The notes under the pieces are model-generated. The model saw only the letters and a list, made by a program, of their open reading frames with translations, did not search any database and was not told the origin of the DNA. A program made the translations under genes and the position numbers. Of a DNA stretch of 64,000 bases, positions 55,536-64,000 are shown piece by piece. Position 1 is the stretch's first letter. Each line of letters opens with the position of its first letter. This DNA is from Acidobacteriota bacterium (GTDB lineage: Bacteria > Acidobacteriota > Blastocatellia > RBC074). The stretch covers positions 1-64,000 of the forward strand of contig JAHBSF010000009.1 of NCBI GenBank assembly GCA_019639255.1, given 5' to 3'.

Positions 55536-56794
55536 CCACCCTTGACCCGTTCGATTTCAGCTCCGGCCGATCGCAGCTTTTCCTCGATCTGTTCATACCC
55601 GCGATCTATGTGGTAAACGCGCTCTATCCACGTTTCTCCCTCGGCAACCAGGCCAGCAAGAACGAGCGATGCGGAAGCGCGCAGATCGGAGGCCATAATG
55701 CGCGCACCCGTAAGCGGCGCAGGTCCCGATACGTGAACGCTTGCGCCCGCAACACGCAGGTGCGCGCCCAGGCGCTGCAGTTCGCTTGCGTGCATAAACC
55801 TGTTTTCGAAGATAGTCTCCACAATCTCCGCCTCGCCCTCGGCCTGAGTCATCAGCGCCATATACTGCGCCTGCATATCGGTGGGGAATCCGGGATACAC
55901 TTCCGTAGTCAACGATTGCGCCCGCAAGCGATTCCTGCGTCGAACATGCAACCGGTCCGTTGCCGTCTGTTCGATTTCAACGCCGCAGGCGCGCAGCTTC
56001 TCTATGACCGCTTCGAGATGCTGAGGCGCGCAGTCCGTAATCTCAAGTTCCCCGCCCGTTATAGCCGCTGCAACGGCAAGCGTTCCGGTTTCAATACGGT
56101 CGGGGATGATGCGGTGTTCGGCTCCGCCCAGTGCATCCACGCCGTCTACCGTCAGCACAGATGTTCCGATGCCGCCTATGCGCGCGCCCATCTTTACGAG
56201 CAACTCTGCAAGGTCGGTCACTTCCGGTTCACACGCGGCATTGACAAGCACCGTGCGCCCGCGCGCAAGCGCGGCGGCCATCAGAATGTTTTCGGTCCCG
56301 GTTACGGTTACTGTGTCGAATACGATTTCCGCCCCCCTCAGTCTGTCGCAGGCGGCCGCGACGACGCCGCCGTGAAGTTCTATGCGCGCGCCCATTTTTT
56401 CTAGCGCGCCAAGGTGCTGATCTATGGGGCGCTGGCCGATGGCGCAGCCGCCCGGAAGGCTCACGCGCGCGCGGCCGAAACGCGCTACGAGCGGGCCGAG
56501 CGCAAGCACGCTTGCCCGCATGGTTTTTACGAGTTCGTAGGGCGCTTCTATATTTTCAACCGTGCGGGCGTCGATCCTGTGGGTGCGGAGTTCGGGAACG
56601 AGCACGCGTGCGCCGAGGTCTTCGAGCAGGCGGCGCATCGTAATAAGATCGCGTACGTAGGGTACGTTGTGAAGCGTTACGGTTTCAGTCGTTAAAAGCG
56701 TTGCGGCAAGACAGGGGAGCGCCGAGTTCTTTGCCCCGCTCACACCGACTCCGCCCTTGAGCTTCCTTCCGCCGATTATCCGAAATTGATCCAT
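55526..56794 (-). CDS. murA: UDP-N-acetylglucosamine 1-carboxyvinyltransferase
   Basis: A 422-residue enzyme of the first committed peptidoglycan step. It has FRIIGGRKLKGGVGVSGAKNSALPCLAA, the active-site loop LPGGCAIGQRPIDQHL with the fosfomycin-target Cys present, and YPGFPTDMQAQYMALMTQAEGEAEIVETIFENRFMHA. The last two residues (RE) and the stop codon are encoded by the adjoining palindrome. It is third in the hemC, hemD, murA order, four bases after hemD, linking heme and cell-wall precursor genes on one transcript. Confidence 0.96.
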   Translation of the reverse strand: MDQFRIIGGRKLKGGVGVSGAKNSALPCLAATLLTTETVTLHNVPYVRDLITMRRLLEDLGARVLVPELRTHRIDARTVENIEAPYELVKTMRASVLALGPLVARFGRARVSLPGGCAIGQRPIDQHLGALEKMGARIELHGGVVAAACDRLRGAEIVFDTVTVTGTENILMAAALARGRTVLVNAACEPEVTDLAELLVKMGARIGGIGTSVLTVDGVDALGGAEHRIIPDRIETGTLAVAAAITGGELEITDCAPQHLEAVIEKLRACGVEIEQTATDRLHVRRRNRLRAQSLTTEVYPGFPTDMQAQYMALMTQAEGEAEIVETIFENRFMHASELQRLGAHLRVAGASVHVSGPAPLTGARIMASDLRASASLVLAGLVAEGETWIERVYHIDRGYEQIEEKLRSAGAEIERVKGGRE

Positions 56795-56798
56795 TGAT

Positions 56799-57608
56799 TC
56801 AGCGTTCTGCTTCTTTCTCTATGATTGCTACAAGCGATTCGATGCTGTACGGGGCCGGCAGCGCGTCAATCTTCAGTCCGAGCCTGGAGGCCGCCTCAGC
56901 CGTTGTGGGGCCGATGCACAGGGCGCGCAATCGCCCGAGTTCGGAAGCGAGATCATTGACGCCCAGCAATCGGGCCAGATTGTTTACCGCAGATGGGCTT
57001 GCGAACAGAATATATCCCTGCTGCGAAGGTTCGAGATCTATCAGCAAATCTTCGCGGCCTGTTTCAGGCATGACGTTGCTGTACGCATCTACAATTTCAA
57101 CCTGCGCCCCAAACCGATTGAGTGCAGGACGAATTACATCGCGTGTGATGCTGGAAGCAGGCAAAAGCACGCGCACTCCGCACATCTCCTCAGGATTGGT
57201 GTATTGTTCAATGAATGCATCGACGAGCGATTCGGCCGTATACATTGCAGGCATCATCGTGACTTTCAAGCCCCGGCGTTCAAGCGCCCGGCCAGTTTTC
57301 GGCCCTACGGCGGCGATTCGAGGACGAGCGAGCATTTGACGATCGCCGCCCATTTGATCAAACCGTTTCAAAAAGAATTCAACCGCGTGTGCGCTTGCAA
57401 AGATCAGCCAGTCGAATGTTTCAATTCGACTGATTGCGCTGTCGAGCGGCCCGAAGTCCGAGGGCGGACCGATTTCTATGAGAGGCAATACCCGTACTTC
57501 AGCCCCCAGCACGGATAATTCTTCGGCAAGCGGCAGGGCCTGCTCCCGCGCTCTCGTGATGATGATTCGCGTACCCGCAAGGCGCTGTGTTTTTTCAGGA
57601 AGCGCCAT
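56799..57608 (-). CDS. hemD: uroporphyrinogen-III synthase
   Basis: 269 residues. The two-lobed HemD pattern is visible as [82 protein letters not shown] and [16 protein letters not shown]. It closes and inverts ring D of hydroxymethylbilane made by HemC. The start ATG 57608 overlaps the end of hemC by 14 bases, which supports translational coupling. A longer frame to 57641 is unlikely. Confidence 0.93.
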   Translation of the reverse strand: MALPEKTQRLAGTRIIITRAREQALPLAEELSVLGAEVRVLPLIEIGPPSDFGPLDSAISRIETFDWLIFASAHAVEFFLKRFDQMGGDRQMLARPRIAAVGPKTGRALERRGLKVTMMPAMYTAESLVDAFIEQYTNPEEMCGVRVLLPASSITRDVIRPALNRFGAQVEIVDAYSNVMPETGREDLLIDLEPSQQGYILFASPSAVNNLARLLGVNDLASELGRLRALCIGPTTAEAASRLGLKIDALPAPYSIESLVAIIEKEAER

Positions 57609-58536
57609 GGAAGCCTCGCAGAAGTTCATCCGCGCCTGCACCCTTCAGGCGTTCGGCCATTGCCTCGCCAAGAGCTACGGCCTCGGATGGCGAGCCCACC
57701 ATACGATCGCGTATGAGTCTTTCTCCGTTCAATTCAGCAACCAGGGCTTCGAGCATCAATTTGCCGTCTGCAATTCGAGCGTGCGCCGCTATGGGCACTG
57801 CGCACCCGCCGCCAAGAGCGCGCAGCACGGCGCGCTCGGCTTCGGCAGCCGTGCGAGTCGCAGCGTCATTCAATGCGGCAAGCGCATCGTTTACCCGTAT
57901 ATCATCCGTGCGCGCCTCGATGCCGAGCGCGCCCTGACCTACTGCTGGAAGCATATCGTCGATCGAAAGTCTGGCCGTTATGCGATCGCTCAATCCGAGC
58001 CTGACGAGTCCGGCCGATGCAAGCAGTATGGCGTCGTACAGACCGTCGTCGAGTTTTCGCAACCGGGTATCGACGTTGCCGCGCAGGTCTTCGATTTTCA
58101 GGTCGCGCCGGAGGCGGCGAAGCTGGGCGGCGCGGCGCAGGCTGCTTGTGCCCACTACAGCGCCCTCGCGCAACCCTGCAATCGTTTCGACATTACCTTT
58201 ATGTTCTGTTGCGACGATCATTGCATCGCGCACGTCTTCGCGCTCGGTAACGGCGGCGAGATGCAATCCACGGGGCAGGGTCGTGGGCAGGTCTTTCAGG
58301 CTGTGAACCGCAAGGTCTATGCGCCGGTCAATCAGCGCGTCTTCCAGCTCCTTGGTGAATACGCCCTTGCCGCCTATCTGCGCAAGCGATGCGGATTGAA
58401 TCCTGTCGCCGGTGGTTTTGATTATTTCGATAGCGACGGTCAAACCGGGATGAAGCGTTTCGAGCCGCGATTTGATCCATCGCGACTGCCAGAGTGCGAG
58501 CGCGCTTCCGCGCGAACCTATTACAAGCGTTTGCAT
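57595..58536 (-). CDS. hemC: porphobilinogen deaminase (hydroxymethylbilane synthase)
   Basis: 313 residues. It starts [84 protein letters not shown] and [13 protein letters not shown]-type signatures are present, as is [14 protein letters not shown] with the cofactor-binding Cys. It polymerises four porphobilinogens. It is the first gene of the hemC, hemD, murA operon. Start 58536 is chosen because it begins the conserved N-terminus. Confidence 0.96.
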   Translation of the reverse strand: MQTLVIGSRGSALALWQSRWIKSRLETLHPGLTVAIEIIKTTGDRIQSASLAQIGGKGVFTKELEDALIDRRIDLAVHSLKDLPTTLPRGLHLAAVTEREDVRDAMIVATEHKGNVETIAGLREGAVVGTSSLRRAAQLRRLRRDLKIEDLRGNVDTRLRKLDDGLYDAILLASAGLVRLGLSDRITARLSIDDMLPAVGQGALGIEARTDDIRVNDALAALNDAATRTAAEAERAVLRALGGGCAVPIAAHARIADGKLMLEALVAELNGERLIRDRMVGSPSEAVALGEAMAERLKGAGADELLRGFHGAS

Positions 58537-58636
58537 AACTGTGATCTCGATTTCGGAGCTTATCTTTTCCTGCAAACAAGCGCAATCCGCGTTGTCGGGC
58601 GCATACAGATCCGCTAAGATGCGGCTTCGCCATGGA

Positions 58637-58757
58637 GCGGAAGAAAGATAACTGAATAAACGGAAAAATGAACTTTATCGATGGAAAGAAGCACGGGCCG
58701 TTTTTCTTTCCGTCATTTCCGTTTCCTTTTCCGTTTGTTCAGTCATCATTCTTCCCG
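58637..58757. repeat. family A palindrome (degenerate), divergent hemC/moxR junction
   Basis: GCGGAAGAAAGATAACTGAA on the left corresponds to TTCAGTCATCATTCTTCCCGC on the right. Inner CGGAAAAATG / CATTTCCG words also pair. It is one of two copies in divergent regions. Confidence 0.7.
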
Positions 58758-58788
58758 CTTCCGTTATCCACTCAGCATTGACGCTCAC

Positions 58789-59742
58789 ATGTCCAATCTC
58801 GTACATCAGGTCGCCGAACATCTGCGCGCACAAATTCACCGCGTAATCGTAGGGCAGGATGCAATCATCGATCAGATGCTGATTTGCCTGTTTGCAGACG
58901 GCCATGCGCTTGTGGAGGGCGTGCCGGGAACGGCCAAAACCCTTCTGGTCAAAACTCTCGCGCGCACGATCGGAGTGGGCTTCAACCGCATACAGTTCAC
59001 ACCCGACCTGATGCCGTCCGACATAACGGGCACCAACATCTTCAATATCAGCACCGCACAGTTCACTCTGCGCTACGGCCCCGTATTCACCGACATTCTG
59101 CTGGCGGACGAAATCAATCGTACACCGCCAAAGACGCAGGCCGCTCTGCTCGAAGCCATGGAAGAACGGCAGGTGACGATAGACGGCGAATGCTACGCGC
59201 TGTCGCCCTACTTCCTCGTACTCGCTACGGAAAACCCCATAGAGTACGAGGGAACCTACCCCCTTCCCGAAGCGCAGCTCGACCGCTTCCTGCTGAAAAT
59301 CATCATCTCGTATCCGGACGTGGAAGAAGAGCGCGAAGTGATCGCCAACTGGCAGGCGGGATTCAACGCTCGACGCCTTGACGAAGTCGGGATTGAAACG
59401 CTTTCCGATCCCGGGATGATTCATCGGTGCCGGGAGCAGGTGCGCGGCATCGTAGTAGAGCCGAGCGTTCAGCATTATCTCGTGGAACTCGTGCGGCGCA
59501 CCCGCGAACACGCAAGTTTATTGTGGGGAGCAAGCCCGCGCGCAGGCGTTTCATTGCTGCTTGCGTGCAAGGCGCTGGCCGCAATGCGCGAGCGGGATTT
59601 TGTAAAACCGGAAGACATACAGGATGTAATCCATCCCGCGCTGCGCCACCGGCTGCTGCTGCGTTCGGAAGCCGAACTGGACGGACTGACTGCGGATCTG
59701 GTTCTGGATGAAATAGTCGCCGCCGTCGAAGTTCCCCGGTAA
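58789..59742 (+). CDS. MoxR-family AAA+ ATPase
   Basis: 317 residues. Walker A is GVPGTAKT, Walker [24 protein letters not shown]. Sensor regions include [26 protein letters not shown] and [17 protein letters not shown]. Members act as chaperones that assemble or activate VWA-domain or metal-dependent proteins. The next gene is DUF58, the usual partner. Start 58789 is taken because the upstream ATG at 58681 is in palindrome DNA. Confidence 0.93.
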   Translation: MSNLVHQVAEHLRAQIHRVIVGQDAIIDQMLICLFADGHALVEGVPGTAKTLLVKTLARTIGVGFNRIQFTPDLMPSDITGTNIFNISTAQFTLRYGPVFTDILLADEINRTPPKTQAALLEAMEERQVTIDGECYALSPYFLVLATENPIEYEGTYPLPEAQLDRFLLKIIISYPDVEEEREVIANWQAGFNARRLDEVGIETLSDPGMIHRCREQVRGIVVEPSVQHYLVELVRRTREHASLLWGASPRAGVSLLLACKALAAMRERDFVKPEDIQDVIHPALRHRLLLRSEAELDGLTADLVLDEIVAAVEVPR

Positions 59743-59770
59743 CATTGTTTCTCGACAAACAGGGTGTTCA

Positions 59771-61081
59771 ATGATCTTTACGCGCCGATTTTACCTGCTG
59801 CTTGCGCTCGGCGTACCGGCGCTTGTACTGCTGTGGTCGTGGGCGCCCTCGCGATGGATTGTAGCAGCGTGGAATCTGGCGGTGCTTGCCGCAGCGGTAA
59901 TCGATTGGAAGAGAATGGAATCCGCACAAGACCTCGGAATCGTCAGGCGATTGCCGCGACGCTTGATGATCAACGCGGAAAATGAGGTCGAGATCCTGGT
60001 CGGGCACAGGCCGAAGCGCAGATTCATACTGACGATCATGGATGAATTCCCGCCGGAACTTGAGTTGCGCGGACGGCGAATACTCGAGGTTGCACCGCAG
60101 AAAGCGGGCGCAAGCGCAAGTTACCGGCTGTTTGCCGGAACGCGCGGCGACTTTCACTTCGGCGATATCGTCGTCAGGTGGCCCGGCAGGTGGGGACTTG
60201 CAATCAGGCAGGCGCGGGTATGCGCTTCGACGGAAGTAAAGGTTTATCCGAACATTCACGACGCGAAGAAACACGAACTGTTTGCACAGCGCAACCGGCA
60301 GTTGATCACGGGGCTGCGCCGCTCGCGCGTGCGCGGACAGGGGAAAGAATTCGAAAGCCTGCGCGAGTATGTGCGCGGCGACGAGTTGAGGCACGTATCG
60401 TGGACGGCAACAGCCCGGCGGGGCCGGTTGATGTCGAAGCAGTATCAGATCGAGCGGAACCAGAACCTCGTACTGATGATCGATGCCGGGCGATTGATGA
60501 CCTCGCGAATAGGAGAATTCTCGAAGCTCGATCACGCAATTCAGGCGGCACTCGCGATGGGTTACGTAGCCCTGCACGGCGGCGACAACATAGGGTTGCT
60601 GGTGTTTGCCCGCGAAGTGCTTGCCTTTCTGCCGCCGCAGCGCGGGCAGGCGCAGATGCGGAAAATGCTCGACTCGCTCTACAACATCAAACCCCGAATG
60701 ATCGAACCGTCCTACGCCAGAGCCTTTGAGAGCCTCTCGCGCCACTGCAAACGCCGCTCGCTGCTCGTGATTCTTACGGACCTTGTAGATGCCGACGCTT
60801 CATCGGAGCTGCTTGCGCATACGGCGACGCTGCTGCCCCGGCACCTGCCGCTGATCGTCGCCATCGGCGACAACGATCTGCGCTCGATGGCGACGGCCAT
60901 CCCTCGCGAGGTCGGCGAAGTCTACCGCCAAAGCGTTGCGGAAGAAATGCTGCGGCAGCGCGAAGAAGCGCTTGCACGCATCACCGAACTCGGGGGGCTT
61001 GCACTCGACGCGCCTGCGGGCGAACTTTCAATCCAGTTGATCAACAAGTATCTCGAAGTAAAGGCCCGCGGCCTGCTCTGA
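59771..61081 (+). CDS. DUF58 protein, MoxR partner
   Basis: 436 residues. Two N-terminal hydrophobic segments ([33 protein letters not shown]) anchor it to the membrane. The DUF58 core [28 protein letters not shown] is followed by a VWA-like stretch [10 protein letters not shown], where the metal-site DxSxS is replaced by DAGRL. The gene pair with moxR is widespread and possibly linked to membrane or cell-envelope stress, but the role is unproven. The gap from moxR is 28 bases. The transglutaminase gene often found next is absent. Confidence 0.9.
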   Translation: MIFTRRFYLLLALGVPALVLLWSWAPSRWIVAAWNLAVLAAAVIDWKRMESAQDLGIVRRLPRRLMINAENEVEILVGHRPKRRFILTIMDEFPPELELRGRRILEVAPQKAGASASYRLFAGTRGDFHFGDIVVRWPGRWGLAIRQARVCASTEVKVYPNIHDAKKHELFAQRNRQLITGLRRSRVRGQGKEFESLREYVRGDELRHVSWTATARRGRLMSKQYQIERNQNLVLMIDAGRLMTSRIGEFSKLDHAIQAALAMGYVALHGGDNIGLLVFAREVLAFLPPQRGQAQMRKMLDSLYNIKPRMIEPSYARAFESLSRHCKRRSLLVILTDLVDADASSELLAHTATLLPRHLPLIVAIGDNDLRSMATAIPREVGEVYRQSVAEEMLRQREEALARITELGGLALDAPAGELSIQLINKYLEVKARGLL

Positions 61082-61105
61082 TCCATAGCCATTGACCTCG
61101 ACCTG

Positions 61106-61178
61106 CAAGAGAACAAACGGGACAGATTGCGTCCCTCCGTTCGTTTCGTTTATTCCGACTGTTCCGTATTCTCTCTTA
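61106..61178. repeat. family A element (degenerate) after the DUF58 gene
   Basis: The left arm CAAGAGAACAAACGGGAC and the right arm CGTTTATTCCGACTGTTCC, ending TATTCTCTCTTA, are recognisable but mispaired. It directly precedes the larger palindrome at 61196. Confidence 0.7.
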
Positions 61179-61195
61179 CAGCAGTTTCGGGTTCA

Positions 61196-61449
61196 GTGTT
61201 CAGTACTCTGCCAATCAAGTTCTTTGAGTTTTTCAGCCGCGGAGCGGCGAAAGATCTGTAGCCCAGGGCGGCGAGCCCTGGGGGAGTGTAGAGAAGCGGC
61301 GCCAGCCCCGGAGGGGCGGAAGATCTTTCGCCCTTTCAGGGCTTGGGCGTTTTGTTTCTGCTGACCTGGCGCTCACGCACCAGGCTACAGATCTATCGCC
61401 GCTCCGCGGCTGAAAAACTCAAAAACTTTGTTTACAGAGTACCGAACAC
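61196..61449. repeat. 254-bp mosaic palindrome with 67-bp terminal arms
   Basis: Terminal arms (61196-61263 and 61384-61449) match in inverse with only a few mismatches, including GAGTTTTTCAGCCGCGGAGC and the outer GTGTTC-GTACTC. The core holds smaller hairpins, such as CCCAGGGCGGCGAGCCCTGGG and GCCCCGGAGGGGC, flanked by CTGTAGCC / GGCTACAG. No coding sequence is present. It resembles REP/BIME-type mosaics mobilised in trans by TnpA-REP transposases, but none is in the window. Confidence 0.88.
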
Positions 61450-61475
61450 CAAAATCGAAACCGCTGCAATATTTC

Positions 61476-61503
61476 TTGACATCCTGACGTAAATCGATAG
61501 AAT
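61476..61503 (+). promoter_or_regulatory. sigma-70-type promoter for the DsbA-like gene
   Basis: TTGACA (61476-61481) and TAGAAT (61498-61503) are separated by 16 bases, the best promoter match in the window. It starts a leader of about 225 bases (to 61736) that is GC-rich and contains no recognised riboswitch or ORF. Confidence 0.65.
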
Positions 61504-61736
61504 GCCGCGGACTCAGCACGGTCAGGACGCATAACCTCAGCAAACCGTCGGCGCGAGGCGTTCGCGGCGATCTTCTTTCACCGATTCCTCCGCTTGATGC
61601 ACCGGGTGAGGTGACTACGCCTGAACTCCGTCCGGCGCACGGGCCGCCTCCGCGCCGCGCCTGCGGGTTAACAGCCGCACCATCCGCGCGTGGAACGTGA
61701 GCGAGAGAATCCGCTAAGTGCGGCAGGAGCTTGTCG

Positions 61737-62765
61737 ATGAAACTATTCCTGCACTTGCTGTGTGCAATGCTATGGCTGGGCGTGCGGCCCTCCTCCGTTG
61801 GGGCGCAACCCGCAGACGATCCTGTTGTGGCGACGGTCAACGAAACGCGCAAGATCCGCCTGCGCGAGGTAGACCGGGAGACGGGCGGAGAAATTCAAAA
61901 ATACGAACAACAGATATTCAGGCTGCGCCGGCGTGCGGTTGAAAACCTCATAGACCGGGCAATTCTCGAAGACGAGGCGGCGCGCCTCGGCATCGACGCC
62001 GGTGAACTCATACGCCGGTTGCTGCCTACGGAAATAACCGTGGATTCGAAGCAACTGGAAAAAGCTCAGGCGGAGTACCTTCCGGCGCTGCGCCATATGG
62101 GAGAAGTAGAGGCGCGTTTGCGCGTTCGCCTGGATCTCGAAACCTATGAGCGCATCGCAAGATTCAAGGCGGCGATCGATGATCTTCGCAAGCGCGCCGA
62201 AATCCGTATTCACTTGCCCGAACCGCCCGCGCCGCGCCTGAATGCGGCCGAAACGGGGCCCGCGCTCGGCCCCGCAGCGGCGAACGTGCAACTGATCGTG
62301 TACTCCGATTATCAGTGCCCGTATTGCCGCAGCAGCGCCGGATGGGCGCGCCGCATAGCCGCAGCGTATCCGGGCCGCGTACGTGTGGTACTGAAACACT
62401 TCCCGCTTCAGATTCATCCGCAGGCGTTTCTGGCTGCACGGGCCGCCAACTGCGCCGACCGGCAAGGCCGGTTCTGGGAATACCACGAACGGCTCTTTGC
62501 AGTAAACGATCTTTCCGAACCGATGCTTTTGAGATATGCGGTTGACCTGGGAATGGATGAACTGGACTTCGAGCAATGCCTGGAATCCGATGCAAGCCGC
62601 GACGCCGTGCTGGCCGACATTCAGGAAGCCCGCAGTTTCAGCCTACCCGGAACTCCCTCATACATTCTCAACGGCAAACAGATTTCCATACAAACCTTCG
62701 ACCAACTCAACAGGGCCGTCGAGCGAGAAATCGCCGGCGCCGCGAAAGGAGGCATCTCACAATGA
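61737..62765 (+). CDS. secreted DsbA-like thiol oxidoreductase with helical N-terminal region
   Basis: 342 residues. A signal peptide (FLHLLCAMLWLGVRPSSVGA) is followed by a SurA-like helical segment (about 25-150: RRRAVENLIDRAILEDEAARL). A DsbA-fold thioredoxin domain (about 175-340) carries CPYC at 194-197 (YSDYQCPYCRSSAGW), a cis-Pro region (GTPSYILNG) and Cys residues near ANCADRQG. Such proteins form or reshuffle disulfides in the periplasm. The start at 61737 has AGGAG eight bases upstream. Its stop overlaps the start of the next, Cys-rich gene (ATGA), suggesting a shared role. Confidence 0.88.
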   Translation: MKLFLHLLCAMLWLGVRPSSVGAQPADDPVVATVNETRKIRLREVDRETGGEIQKYEQQIFRLRRRAVENLIDRAILEDEAARLGIDAGELIRRLLPTEITVDSKQLEKAQAEYLPALRHMGEVEARLRVRLDLETYERIARFKAAIDDLRKRAEIRIHLPEPPAPRLNAAETGPALGPAAANVQLIVYSDYQCPYCRSSAGWARRIAAAYPGRVRVVLKHFPLQIHPQAFLAARAANCADRQGRFWEYHERLFAVNDLSEPMLLRYAVDLGMDELDFEQCLESDASRDAVLADIQEARSFSLPGTPSYILNGKQISIQTFDQLNRAVEREIAGAAKGGISQ

Positions 62766-64000
62766 AAAGAATTAACCTATTCGGCTGCGCATTTGCCGCA
62801 TTGACCCTGCTGTGGGCTGCTGCCACGGTCGCCTCCGCCCAAGGCCCGGAGGAAGAACGAATGGTGCGGCTCGCTTACATGAAGCTGATGTACTATCAGA
62901 GCATCGGTCTGGGAAACCGTTTTGAAACCGAGAAACGCTCACCGAAACCCGACGATCTGCTGCGCTTCCGCATCGGCAATATGAAAACCGGAATGATCGA
63001 CGAGATCATAAACCGGCCTTACGGCGAACTCGTTACGCGCGGTCTCGGCGACGTTATTCAGATCGCCCCCGTGATTACGTGGTGGCGCGAGGGCGGCGCC
63101 GAGTACGTATCTTACCGCGCAAACTGGGGCGTCGGCCACTACACATCAATGGAGGACTGGCAGCGAACGCCGCTTCGCGAGGTGCTGCGCGCCGTGGGAT
63201 CCGAGATAGGCGAGGCTGTGAAGTATACTTCCTACGAAGTGCGCGTGCGCTTTGAGGGCAAGGAGCGTACTTACCGCGCGCTGGCCCTGTTCCCGCGCCG
63301 CCCGCTTGCCACCGACGCGCAGACTCCCGTAATACTCGATATGATCACGGCGGGCGGAACGATGATGACGAAAATCTACAACGAAACCCGCCCGCCGGTT
63401 TACGCCCGGATGAAGCAGCCCGAAGAGCCGGACCCGGAGCGTCCCGATTCGCCCGACACTCCCATAAAGAACGCCGAGCGGCGGGCGATAGAGGCCGAAG
63501 AAAAGGCCGTCTCGCCGTTCGTTCCGGTAAATCTCAGGGTCGAGAATCCTGAGCAGTTGAAGAGCGGCTGGCTCGATGCGCCGCAAAATTCCAGAACCCG
63601 CAGCGCACGCTCTACCAACGATACGCGACTCGGAGGTTGCGGTGCGGGCGAAGCCCTGTGCTGCAATTACGATTCGGGCCAGTGCTGCTGGAACCCGGGC
63701 TATTACTGGAATCCGGGATTCTTCCCTACCTGCCGCTATGAAAGCAGCGGCGGCGTTCCGGGCAGCGGCGGGGGCGGTGGGGGCGGCGAGATTTCGAGCG
63801 CGCCGCGATGCGAGTATCGCGAAGTTCTCGGCCCGACGCGCACCGGTCCCGGCCCCGACGACCAGTACCACATCTTCGGTTATCACCAGATCACGAGCAC
63901 CTTGACGCCCGTGTGCCGATACTATTCCGACTGCGAGGTGGACTGTTCACATCTTGTAGACGGAGTGAGTGCGTGGGACTGGGGGCTGGTTTACTCGGCA
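62762..64000 (+). CDS. secreted Cys-rich protein, truncated by the window end
   Basis: At least 413 residues, open at the right edge and without a recognised family. A signal peptide (LFGCAFAALTLLWAAATVASA) is followed by a soluble region with GLGNRFETEKRSPKPDDLLRF, VITWWREGGAEYVSYR and an RYRALALFPRR-like part. A compact Cys-rich stretch follows near residues 288-325 (GCGAGEALCCNYDSGQCCWN). A Gly-rich linker leads to more Cys (VCRYYSDCEVDCSH). The paired cysteines suggest disulfides. It overlaps the DsbA-like gene by four bases. Confidence 0.8.
   Translation, partial: MKRINLFGCAFAALTLLWAAATVASAQGPEEERMVRLAYMKLMYYQSIGLGNRFETEKRSPKPDDLLRFRIGNMKTGMIDEIINRPYGELVTRGLGDVIQIAPVITWWREGGAEYVSYRANWGVGHYTSMEDWQRTPLREVLRAVGSEIGEAVKYTSYEVRVRFEGKERTYRALALFPRRPLATDAQTPVILDMITAGGTMMTKIYNETRPPVYARMKQPEEPDPERPDSPDTPIKNAERRAIEAEEKAVSPFVPVNLRVENPEQLKSGWLDAPQNSRTRSARSTNDTRLGGCGAGEALCCNYDSGQCCWNPGYYWNPGFFPTCRYESSGGVPGSGGGGGGGEISSAPRCEYREVLGPTRTGPGPDDQYHIFGYHQITSTLTPVCRYYSDCEVDCSHLVDGVSAWDWGLVYSA

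Noticed and set aside
61504-61736. Riboswitch in the long leader of the DsbA-like gene
   Set aside because: The leader is long and GC-rich, but no conserved riboswitch core was recognised and no obvious terminator/antiterminator pair is present.

Overview
The window reads as a chromosomal segment from a member of Acidobacteriota, most likely class Blastocatellia. This is inference from gene content. Two huge secreted proteins carry the TIGR03437-type domain that is abundant in that phylum. There is an Oar-like TonB-dependent receptor with a carboxypeptidase-regulatory domain, two Ser/Thr kinases fused to SUMF1-like domains, and a transaldolase-glucose-6-phosphate isomerase fusion. No phage, insertion-sequence transposase, CRISPR array, tRNA or rRNA was seen.

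Layout: 0.1-1.6 kb, a CysO/MoaD-MoeZ-rhodanese fusion. 1.7-7.9 kb, a minus-strand pentose phosphate cluster (tkt, tal-pgi, gnd). 8.2-10.9 kb, argG, a cupin and a YpdA-like reductase. 10.9-17.1 kb, hemE, two M16 peptidases (one active, one lacking the metal site), hemH and hemY. 17.2-19.3 kb, larC and a CinA-type protein, followed by a candidate small RNA or terminator. 19.6-24.8 kb (minus), argH, a secreted PPC-like protein and kinase 1. 24.9-27.6 kb, gpmI and a GT9 glycosyltransferase. 27.8-33.5 kb, an ECF sigma factor, an SDR, an alpha/beta hydrolase, an HtrA-like protease without PDZ, a GT-C-like membrane protein and a DUF454 protein. 33.6-37.2 kb (minus), a PEGA protein and kinase 2. 37.7-52.3 kb, a propeller/cohesin/dockerin protein, the TonB receptor, an NtrC-family regulator and a 1968-residue IPT/kelch protein. 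52.3-58.5 kb, murB, an unrecognised secreted protein, and the hemC-hemD-murA operon. 58.8-64 kb, a MoxR/DUF58 pair, a DsbA-like protein and a truncated Cys-rich secreted protein.

The most unusual feature is a dispersed family of palindromes in the intergenic spaces. Fourteen copies (family A) are built from ACGGAA/ACGAAA units about 10 bp apart, with AGAGAGATAACGGAAC at the outer edge. Five related copies use CGCGGAATTC-like units (family B). Every convergent gene junction in the window (7 of 7) carries a family A element, and all five family B elements lie between co-directional genes. Several genes (hemY, argH, murA, the GT9 gene) end inside an element, which supplies their last codons and/or stop codon. 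Two further palindromes of different composition (22.2 kb and 61.2 kb) each have a fragment of a second copy at the left edge of the window.

The genes cover central metabolism (oxidative and non-oxidative pentose phosphate pathway, lower glycolysis), arginine synthesis, most of the late heme pathway (oxygen-dependent HemY implies aerobic growth), peptidoglycan precursor synthesis, and an extracellular or surface program (TonB uptake, cohesin-like, kelch and IPT proteins) that probably connects to the kinases and the NtrC-type regulator.
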